The translations under genes were made by a program, and so were the position numbers. Under the pieces are notes generated by a model. The model was not told where the DNA came from. It did not search any database and saw nothing but the letters and a program-made list of their open reading frames with translations. A DNA stretch of 6,332 nucleotides from JBGOUV01 sp041477815 (GTDB lineage: Bacteria; Acidobacteriota; Terriglobia; Bryobacterales; JACQDG01). Where the stretch lies: NCBI GenBank assembly GCA_041477815.1, contig JBGOUV010000393.1, positions 1-6,332 on the forward strand. Direction: 5' to 3'. Shown piece after piece: positions 1 to 5,299 of the stretch. Within the stretch, counting starts at the first letter, position 1. Each line of letters begins with the position of its first letter.

Positions 1-59
1 CAACCGGTGCAGCGATCGAGATCGATGACCATTCCCCAGCGATGTGGTTTCGTTTCCAT
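1..59 (-). CDS. 4Fe-4S ferredoxin-type electron-transfer subunit (QrcC/PsrB/HybA-like), N-terminal fragment
   Basis: Only the first 19 codons and two bases of the next are present; the gene runs off the left edge. The peptide ends WGMVIDLDRCTG followed by a codon beginning TG, most likely Cys. Trp-Gly-Met-x-Ile-Asp-x-x-x-Cys-x-x-Cys is the usual opening of the periplasmic ferredoxin-like subunits that hold several [4Fe-4S] clusters in PsrB, HybA, NrfC, QrcC and the B2 half of ActB. No signal peptide is visible, as expected for subunits that travel across the membrane with a Tat-tagged partner. The ATG lies 4 nt after the stop of the upstream catalytic-fold subunit, and an AGGTGA ribosome binding site spans that stop, so the two are probably translationally coupled. 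It should pass electrons between the large subunit and a membrane NrfD-type partner. The family call rests on about 19 residues plus context. Confidence 0.75.
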   Translation of the reverse strand, partial: METKPHRWGMVIDLDRCTG

Positions 60-63
60 GTGG

Positions 64-69
64 TCACCT
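64..69 (-). promoter_or_regulatory. Ribosome binding site of the ferredoxin subunit, overlapping the upstream stop codon
   Basis: Read on the minus strand, AGGTGA is followed by CCAC and then the ATG of the ferredoxin subunit. The TGA of this motif is itself the stop codon of the large subunit. Termination and reinitiation therefore occur at the same place, which supports fixed-ratio expression of the two subunits. Confidence 0.6.
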
Positions 70-2223
70 GTGCGAGAAGGGATTGTGTTCGCGGTCGTTG
101 GGCGAGAATTGAGCCAGGAAGCCGCGGCCGCCGGTCTTGGTGAGACGGACGCGGGTGGCGCCCAGGGCGAGCGCGCCGGTGGACTTCTCGAAGACCGGGG
201 CGAGGATGGCGAGGGGGTTCGAGCCGCGGTTGGAGGCGTAGCGGCCGTAGTAGCGGTGTCCCTGCCCGATGGCCATGCTGACCACGCCGGGCACGGCCGC
301 AGGATGCACGTAGACGGGGGCCTCCAGGCGCCCGTGGGGGGATTCCACGCGGACCAGGTCGCCGTTGCGCACGCCGAGCTGCGCGGCTGTGGACGGGTCG
401 ATCTCGACCGGCAGGCTCCACATGGCGCTGGAGGCGGGGTCGGGCAGCTCCTGCATCCAGGGGAGGTGGGCGCCGCGGCCGTCATGGTACTGCAGAGACA
501 AGTAGGGCTGGAACGGGAAGGGGTATTGACCGGCGTCGCCCTCGAAGAGGGGCGCGGCCAGTTCGGGGGCGGGCGGCTGTTTGGGCAGCGCCGGGATCTG
601 GGGGGCGGCGGCGGAGATCCAGACGCCGCCCTGGCGGGTGGCGTTGTCCCAGGGCAGGTCGGCCGGCAGCAGGGGTGAGACTATGGACTTGGGAGTAGGC
701 AGCTCGAAGTCGACCTTCAGTTCTTTGGCCAGGTCGGCGAGGACCTGCTCGGTGGCCCGCGTGTCATACAGGGGCTGGACGAACGGGGTGGCCAGGGTGA
801 CGGCCGCCCCCGGAGCCACGGTCGGCACGAGGGCGGCGCTCGCTTCGAGGAAGTGGTGATCGGGCAGGAGGAGGTCGGCGTAGGCGGCGGTGTCGTCGAC
901 GAAGCCGGAGAAGCTGATCTGGGTATCGATGCGGGCCAGGTGCTTTTCGGCGCCGAGGGCGGCGGGCAGGGTGTAGGCGGGGTTGACGCCGTCGGTGAAG
1001 AGGAACTCGGCGCGGGCCAGGGCCGCGGCGGCGTTGGCGAGGGCCGGGCGCTCTCGGATGGTGGCGGGGGCTGGGGGCAGGACGCCGCCGGGGCGTCCGG
1101 CCGCACCCAGCATCAGATTGAGGTAGGCGGCGAGCAGGAGCGCGTCGAGGGAGTTGGTATGGACCACCGAGGCGCCGGCCAGAACCAGGGGCGCTTCCGA
1201 TTCGCCCAGCTCGCGGGTCACGCGCCGCAGACGGCGCTCGTCGAGGCCGGTGGCGCGCAGAGCGGCGGCCAGGTCACAGGCGCGGAAGACCTGCCGGATG
1301 GCGTCGGGAACGGCGTCGGCGCGGCGGGCCAGCTTCTCTTCGAGCAGCAGGCGGCCGACCGCGGCAAGGAATTGCGGCTCGGACCCGGGGCGCAGCGGAA
1401 GCCACTGGTCGGCCGTGGCGGCGGTGACGGAAAAGCGCGACTCGGCGTGGGCCAGCGTGCCGCGCAGGCCGGGGCGGCCCTGGCGGAAGTGGCCGTACTG
1501 GCGTCCGTAGTAGACCGGCGAAGCCCACCCGCCGAGGAAATCGGCCCCCACCGAGAGGACGGAGCGGGCGTGGGCCAGGTCGTAGACCGGAAGGCCGGTC
1601 CAGCCATAAACCATTTCGGCCGCCTTACGTTCCAGGGGGAAATCGGCGATGCCCCAGCCCACCGCCGGGGGAGCGCCGATCGCTTCCAGGAACCGGGCGA
1701 TGGCGAGGGAGCGGGTACCGGCCTGGGGCCGGGCCAGGAACACAATTTGGGAAGGATCCTTCTCGCGGACCCGCACCAGTTTCTCCGCGGCCACCAGCAC
1801 GGCCTCTTTCCAAGAGGTGGAGCCGAACTCGGCTTTGCCGCGCTGTCCCACGCGCCGCAAGGGACCTGGCAGCCGGTCGGGGTGATAAAGCGACTGCACC
1901 CCCGCCTGCCCGCGGGCGCACAAACGACCCCCGGAAACCGGATCCAGCGGATTCCCCTCCAGCTTCTTGATGCAGGCAATGCGCTCGCGCACCCGTTCGT
2001 TGTCCCGCTCGACCAGGCGCTCCCCTTCCATCACCCGGGCGATCACCCCGCACCCGGCCTCACACTCGCCGCAGACGGCCGGATGCCACTGCTCCTCGCC
2101 CGGCACGACGGCGCGGTCGGAGACCAGCAGCGGGATGAGCGCGTCGCTGGGACGGCTGCACGCGCCGGTGAGGAGGCCGGCGGAGGTCGTGGTCAGTATC
2201 TTGAAGAAGTTGCGGCGTTCCAT
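64..2223 (-). CDS. Molybdopterin-oxidoreductase-fold subunit of a Qrc/ACIII-like respiratory complex (QrcB/ActB1-like), Tat-exported
   Basis: 719 residues. The start at 2223 is chosen because it opens with MERRNFFKIL, a twin-arginine (RRxFFK) motif followed by a hydrophobic stretch; the longer reading would overlap the cytochrome gene. Residues 18-22 (LTGAC) form a relaxed lipobox, so a lipid-anchored mature end at Cys22 is possible. A [4Fe-4S] motif follows: Cys51-x2-Cys54-x3-Cys58 and Cys102 in LCARG, with the family's GNPLDPVSGG just before it. Residues 226-247 (GADFLGGWASPV..RQYGHFRQG) resemble the ActB/QrcB branch, and a C-terminal molybdopterin-dinucleotide-binding-like barrel spans about 603-697. 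The only other cysteines are 84 and 316, and no Cys or Sec lies where the Mo ligand would be expected (about 185-200). This suggests an electron-transfer scaffold without Mo, as in ActB and QrcB. It sits 20 bp after the cytochrome gene and 4 bp before the ferredoxin subunit. A true Mo enzyme with another ligand remains possible. Confidence 0.85.
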   Translation of the reverse strand: MERRNFFKILTTTSAGLLTGACSRPSDALIPLLVSDRAVVPGEEQWHPAVCGECEAGCGVIARVMEGERLVERDNERVRERIACIKKLEGNPLDPVSGGRLCARGQAGVQSLYHPDRLPGPLRRVGQRGKAEFGSTSWKEAVLVAAEKLVRVREKDPSQIVFLARPQAGTRSLAIARFLEAIGAPPAVGWGIADFPLERKAAEMVYGWTGLPVYDLAHARSVLSVGADFLGGWASPVYYGRQYGHFRQGRPGLRGTLAHAESRFSVTAATADQWLPLRPGSEPQFLAAVGRLLLEEKLARRADAVPDAIRQVFRACDLAAALRATGLDERRLRRVTRELGESEAPLVLAGASVVHTNSLDALLLAAYLNLMLGAAGRPGGVLPPAPATIRERPALANAAAALARAEFLFTDGVNPAYTLPAALGAEKHLARIDTQISFSGFVDDTAAYADLLLPDHHFLEASAALVPTVAPGAAVTLATPFVQPLYDTRATEQVLADLAKELKVDFELPTPKSIVSPLLPADLPWDNATRQGGVWISAAAPQIPALPKQPPAPELAAPLFEGDAGQYPFPFQPYLSLQYHDGRGAHLPWMQELPDPASSAMWSLPVEIDPSTAAQLGVRNGDLVRVESPHGRLEAPVYVHPAAVPGVVSMAIGQGHRYYGRYASNRGSNPLAILAPVFEKSTGALALGATRVRLTKTGGRGFLAQFSPNDREHNPFSHR

Positions 2224-2243
2224 AAAGGGTTGGGGGTCGCGGT

Positions 2244-2705
2244 TCAGAAGTGACAGGCGGCGCAGTCTTCCGAGGCCCTCCTTTGGCGGTGGCAGCTCAC
2301 ACAGGTTCCCATATTGTGCCGGACCGTCCGCTCGGCCACCGTTACTTTGGTCATATCCCCGTGGCACGTTGTACAATCGATATTGGCCCGGACGTGTGGC
2401 GCGTGACGAAACTTGACCAAGGCGTCCGGGCTAAAGCCGTAGACGCGTTTCCAGGGGATCTCGCGCTTCTTCGCGGCGAAGTCAACGACTTTCTTGACGC
2501 CCGGCTTGTCAGTCGCCAGCTTCTCGTGACAGAGCATGCATTTGCGCACCGAGGGCATCCCTGCGGCGGCGCGCGTGTCGGCGGTGCTGTGACAATCCAG
2601 GCAACCGAGGCCCAGAGCGGCGTGCCGGTTGTGTGGGAAGTCGACGGGTTGTTCGGCTCCGGCGGCCAGGGCCGCCCACACGCCGATCAGCCAGAAGGAT
2701 CGCAT
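2244..2705 (-). CDS. Pentaheme c-type cytochrome (cytochrome c7/c3-like; QrcA/ActA-like)
   Basis: 153 residues. Residues 1-17 form a short signal peptide or N-terminal anchor (MRSFWLIGVW, then AALAAGA) with a possible cleavage after AGA. There are five CxxCH heme-attachment motifs, at residues 35-39, 56-60, 111-115, 135-139 and 148-152, the last ending one residue before the C-terminus. His25, His28, His101, His104 and His130 lie in FPHNRH, FRHAPH and RHN contexts typical of bis-His cytochrome c7/c3 folds, so five candidate sixth ligands match five hemes. The protein should be periplasmic and covalently loaded with heme. As first gene ahead of the Mo-fold and ferredoxin subunits, it is the likely electron exchange point with soluble periplasmic carriers, as QrcA is in Qrc and ActA in alternative complex III. 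No strong ribosome binding site precedes the ATG. Confidence 0.88.
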   Translation of the reverse strand: MRSFWLIGVWAALAAGAEQPVDFPHNRHAALGLGCLDCHSTADTRAAAGMPSVRKCMLCHEKLATDKPGVKKVVDFAAKKREIPWKRVYGFSPDALVKFRHAPHVRANIDCTTCHGDMTKVTVAERTVRHNMGTCVSCHRQRRASEDCAACHF

Positions 2706-2741
2706 GGAAAGTGAAGAAACGCCTAAACTCTTAAAGATACA
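2706..2741. promoter_or_regulatory. Divergent intergenic region between the respiratory operon and the DedA-like operon
   Basis: Only 36 bp lie between the two outward-facing ATGs. The gap is about 64% A+T (23 of 36), in sharp contrast to the GC-rich genes on either side, so it is the natural place for promoter or operator sequence. A TACAAT hexamer at 2738-2743 looks like a -10 box but overlaps the plus-strand start codon, so it cannot serve that gene as annotated. No convincing -35/-10 pair is visible on either strand. The -35 regions would have to lie within the opposite gene. Confidence 0.35.
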
Positions 2742-3434
2742 ATGACCGCGCTCTGGAAGAAAAGACTGCTGGGGGTGATTTTACTGTTGTTGTTTGTGGC
2801 GGGGTGTGCCCTCTTATGGCGGTCGGGTCTGGTGCAGCGGCTCTCGGACCGGAAACACCTGGTGGAGATGCTCCACTCGGCGGGGGTCAAGGGCCCCCTG
2901 TTGTGCATCGGGGTGCAGATTGCCCAGGTGGTCATCTTCATGATTCCCGGTGAGATCACCCAGTTCGCGGCGGGTTACGTGTTCGGAGTCTGGATGGGGT
3001 TTCTGTATTCGACGATCGGGATCGCGATAGGGTCGGCGTTCAATTTCTGGTTCGCGCGCGTGGTGGGGCGTCCCACGCTGGAGCGGCTGATCCATCGGGA
3101 GACCATGGCGAAGGTGGACCGGGCGCTCGACAACGCCAAGGGGAAGTCGGCGCTGTTTGTGTTGTTCCTGCTGCCGGGGATGCCCAAGGACGCCATGGCG
3201 TACGGGGCCGGGCTGTCGAACATGAACCTGGTAGAGTTTGTGGTGGTAACGGGATTGGCGCGGTCGCCGGCGCTTCTGGCGAGCCTCCTGCTGGGGTCGC
3301 AGGCGTACCGGCACGATTACCGATCCATGATCCTTACCGGCTTAGTGGTGGTGTTGGCGATCCTGGGCTACTATTTCTACGAGCGCAATCGGAACAAGAA
3401 GGAGCGGCCTGGTGATCCGGCAGATGCGGCCTGA
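2742..3434 (+). CDS. TVP38/TMEM64 family inner-membrane protein (VTT/SNARE-associated, DedA-like)
   Basis: 230 residues with an N-terminal membrane segment (about 8-26), further hydrophobic segments around 52-70, 75-105, 136-146 and 163-186, and a final one at about 196-213, followed by a positively charged tail. The family signature is visible: IPGEITQFAAGYVFG at about 68-82, at the first re-entrant hairpin, and LPGMPKDAMAYGAGLSNM at about 144-161, at the second. Members are thought to move or scramble lipids such as undecaprenyl phosphate or phospholipids across the inner membrane; the substrate here cannot be read. Many relatives have Arg three residues before the Pro of the second motif, where this protein has Phe142, which may mark a subfamily. 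The in-frame codon at 2724 is a stop and no other start lies between, so ATG 2742 is the earliest start. It lacks a ribosome binding site and may be leaderless or weakly translated. It leads a four-gene overlapping operon. Confidence 0.85.
   Translation: MTALWKKRLLGVILLLLFVAGCALLWRSGLVQRLSDRKHLVEMLHSAGVKGPLLCIGVQIAQVVIFMIPGEITQFAAGYVFGVWMGFLYSTIGIAIGSAFNFWFARVVGRPTLERLIHRETMAKVDRALDNAKGKSALFVLFLLPGMPKDAMAYGAGLSNMNLVEFVVVTGLARSPALLASLLLGSQAYRHDYRSMILTGLVVVLAILGYYFYERNRNKKERPGDPADAA
3399..3404 (+). promoter_or_regulatory. Ribosome binding site that fixes the GTG start of the GNAT gene
   Basis: AAGGAG lies 7 nt before GTG 3412 and inside the end of the upstream membrane-protein gene. The in-frame ATG at 3424 would be 19 nt away, too far for this site, so the GTG is preferred. 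Confidence 0.65.
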
Positions 3435-4230
3435 AGATATTGGTTCCGCCATGCGGCTCAAGCAAGCCGCCCAGTGGAACCAGACCGGGCAGGATTGGGT
3501 CAACGTGATGGCCCTCGAACCCGAGGGCTGCTGGGTCTGGGAGCAGGACGGGCAGGTGGTGGGTACTACCACGGCGGTTTGTTACGGGCAGGAGCTGGCC
3601 TGGATCGGGATGGTACTGGTGCTGCCGGAATGCCGGGGGAAAGGGACCGGGCGGAGACTGCTGGAGCACGCCCTGGCGTGGCTCGACCAGCGCGGCATCC
3701 AGCAGGTCAAACTGGACGCCACCGACATGGGACGGCCCCTGTATGAAAAGCTGGGGTTCCGCGAGGAGCAGCCGATCGAGCGGTGGGGAGCAGGCAGTGG
3801 CCAGTGGCCAGTGGCCAGTGGCCAGTACGGTCAGCCGCGCTGGCTTGCCGCCATGGATCGCGAGAACTTCGGGGCCGACCGCACCGCGCTCTACGACTGC
3901 TTGCTGGCGGCGTTTCCCGGGCAGGGGGTCTGGAGACCCGGGCAGGGATTCTGCCTGGGACGTCCCGGGTCGAACGCCTACTATTTAGGCCCGTGTCAGG
4001 CGGTGGACCCGGGCGTGGCCGGAGAGTTGATCCGGGCGACGATGCGCCAAGCGCGTGCGGCGGCCTACTTCTGGGACCTGCTGCCGGCGGTGGGCCCGGC
4101 GGTGCTCCTGGCCCGCGAGCTGGGGTTCGAGCGGAAGCGTACGCTGTGGCGGATGGCGCTGCGGCCGCAGGCGGCGCTGCCGGGACGGCCGGAGAGGGTT
4201 TTCGGTGTGGCGGGGTTTGAATATGGATAA
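3412..4230 (+). CDS. Two-domain GNAT-family N-acyltransferase
   Basis: 272 residues, GTG start. The N-terminal GNAT domain (about 1-125) shows the acyl-CoA-binding motif Arg75-Gly-Lys-Gly78-Thr-Gly80 after a hydrophobic strand (WIGMVLVLPE), and the closing PLYEKLGF at 109-116. A second, degenerate GNAT-like domain follows (about 142-250), ending in LARELGFERKRTLWRMAL; this layout matches GNAT proteins with an Acetyltransf_18-type C-terminal half. It should transfer an acyl group from acyl-CoA to an amine. The acceptor cannot be read from sequence, although the 8-bp overlap with an N-succinylamino acid racemase/OSBS-type gene suggests an amino acid and succinyl-CoA as one option. Its start overlaps the upstream gene by 23 bp. 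Residues 128-139 (GSGQWPVASGQY) are encoded by a 7-bp tandem repeat and look like low-complexity material inserted in the linker between domains. The reading frame is intact through the repeat. Confidence 0.85.
   Translation: MIRQMRPEDIGSAMRLKQAAQWNQTGQDWVNVMALEPEGCWVWEQDGQVVGTTTAVCYGQELAWIGMVLVLPECRGKGTGRRLLEHALAWLDQRGIQQVKLDATDMGRPLYEKLGFREEQPIERWGAGSGQWPVASGQYGQPRWLAAMDRENFGADRTALYDCLLAAFPGQGVWRPGQGFCLGRPGSNAYYLGPCQAVDPGVAGELIRATMRQARAAAYFWDLLPAVGPAVLLARELGFERKRTLWRMALRPQAALPGRPERVFGVAGFEYG
3795..3826 (+). repeat. Heptanucleotide tandem repeat, 4.6 copies of CAGTGGC, inside the GNAT gene
   Basis: Four exact copies of CAGTGGC run from 3795 to 3822, followed by a partial CAGT (3823-3826). 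The array lies in frame in the linker between the two GNAT domains. Gain of one unit would move translation into a frame that stays open to a TGA at 4218-4220, replacing the C-terminal domain. Loss of one unit would lead to a TAG at 3986-3988. The array is therefore a candidate slippage site, although drift of a neutral repeat is equally possible. Confidence 0.9.
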
Positions 4231-5299
4231 GATCACACTGCACTGGGTACAGATCCCGCTGCACGAGCCGTTTCGGATCTCCAACGGCGCGGTGTCGGTG
4301 AAGGACAGCATCGTGGTGGAGGCCCAGGACGGCGCCTTCGCCGGCTTTGGCGAAGCCTCGCCCATGGCGGGAGCGTTCTATTCGGTGGAGACGCCGGAGT
4401 CCACCTGGGAGGCGTTGGAGACGCGGCTGATCCCCTGGGTGCTGGCGGGCGGCGGCGGTGAGTTGCCCGACGACGAGCCGTTTGCCCGGGCGGGTTTGGA
4501 CGGGGCGCTGTGGGATCTCAAGGCGCAGAGGCTGGGCGAGCCGCTGTGGCGATTGCTGGGGTCCCGGCCGCGGCCGATTCCGTCCGGGGTGGCGATCGGG
4601 ATTTTCGATACGATTGAGGAGCTGCTGGAGCGGGTACGGCGCTTTGTGGCTGCCGGCTACCGGCGGGTGAAGATCAAGATCCAGCCGGGATGGGACCTGG
4701 AGCCGGTGCAGGCGGTCCGGGAGCGGTTTCCGAAAATCGACCTGATGACGGACGCCAATGCCGCTTACTCGATCCGGGACGTGGCGGTGTTTCAGGAACT
4801 GGATCGCTTCGGGTTGATGATGTACGAGCAGCCGTTGGCGAGGGAAGCGCTGGAGGAGATGGCCGAGCTGCAACGGGCGGTGCGGACGCCGGTGTGCGCC
4901 GACGAATCGGCGGAGTCGCTGGGAGCGCTGGAGCGGATGATCCAGCTCGGCTCGGCGCGGATCATCAACATCAAGATCCAGCGGGTGGGGGGACTCGCGC
5001 GGGCGCAGCAGATGCACGACCGGGCCCGGGCGGCGGGCCTGGACTGCTGGCTGGGCACCATGCCTGAGCTGGCCATCGCCTCCGCCCAGGGACTGCACCT
5101 GGCGACGCTTCCGGGATTTACCTATCCCACCGATGTAGAGGCCTCCGAGCGCTGGTACATCGACGACCTCACCGACCCGCCGCTCACCATCGACCCGCAG
5201 GGTTATCTGCACCTGCCGCCGGGCCCGGGCAGCGGGTATGCGGTGGACCGGTCCAAGGTGGAGCGATACAGCATCCGGAAGGCGGGATTCGCGGCATGA
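4223..5299 (+). CDS. Enolase-superfamily enzyme: o-succinylbenzoate synthase (MenC type) / N-succinylamino acid racemase-like
   Basis: 358 residues. The N-terminal capping domain (1 to about 110) contains GFGEASP, and the barrel domain carries the full muconate-lactonizing-type catalytic set: Lys150-Ile-Lys152, metal ligands Asp177 (DANAAY), Glu202 (YEQPLA) and Asp227 (ADES), and Lys251 (NIKIQRVGG). Their spacing closely follows Amycolatopsis NSAR/OSBS, and Arg254, three residues after the second catalytic Lys, corresponds to that enzyme's Arg266, a residue linked to racemase activity. MenC makes o-succinylbenzoate for menaquinone; relatives racemise N-succinyl amino acids. Odd: the usual GGMLE-type strand is GTMPE (278-282), and AIASA follows where GIGRA is common, so substrate choice is uncertain. 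ATG 4223 is picked because the capping-domain sequence begins there; the frame is open further upstream but that part is a shadow of the GNAT gene. It overlaps GNAT by 8 bp and folP by 4 bp. A dipeptide epimerase is less likely. Confidence 0.8.
   Translation: MDKITLHWVQIPLHEPFRISNGAVSVKDSIVVEAQDGAFAGFGEASPMAGAFYSVETPESTWEALETRLIPWVLAGGGGELPDDEPFARAGLDGALWDLKAQRLGEPLWRLLGSRPRPIPSGVAIGIFDTIEELLERVRRFVAAGYRRVKIKIQPGWDLEPVQAVRERFPKIDLMTDANAAYSIRDVAVFQELDRFGLMMYEQPLAREALEEMAELQRAVRTPVCADESAESLGALERMIQLGSARIINIKIQRVGGLARAQQMHDRARAAGLDCWLGTMPELAIASAQGLHLATLPGFTYPTDVEASERWYIDDLTDPPLTIDPQGYLHLPPGPGSGYAVDRSKVERYSIRKAGFAA

Noticed and set aside
64..2223. Nitrate reductase, formate dehydrogenase or DMSO reductase catalytic subunit.
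   Set aside because: The length fits loosely, but no Cys, Sec or Ser Mo-ligand context is visible, and the sequence style and neighbours fit ActB/QrcB better.
853..2253. A 466-codon open frame on the plus strand opposite the Mo-fold subunit (and a shorter one at 7-678).
   Set aside because: Their translations are Gly/Ala/Gln-rich with no family motif and lie antisense to a gene with clear Tat, Fe-S and fold signatures. Long antisense frames are normal in GC-rich DNA.
2224..2376. An N-terminal extension of 51 residues on the Mo-fold subunit.
   Set aside because: It would overlap the cytochrome gene and bury the twin-arginine signal, which must be at the N-terminus.
2738..2743. TACAAT as the -10 box of the DedA-like gene.
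   Set aside because: It overlaps the start codon, so transcription would begin inside the gene; the next in-frame GTG (2775) has no ribosome binding site and would shorten the membrane signal.
3795..3826. A CRISPR-like or protein-binding iteron array.
   Set aside because: The units are 7 bp, directly abutting, without spacers, and lie inside a coding frame; a simple tandem repeat explains them.
3707..5212. A 501-codon open frame on the minus strand opposite the GNAT and MenC-like genes.
   Set aside because: Its product is Arg/Pro/His-rich and motif-free; the opposite strand encodes two recognisable enzymes with complete catalytic residues.
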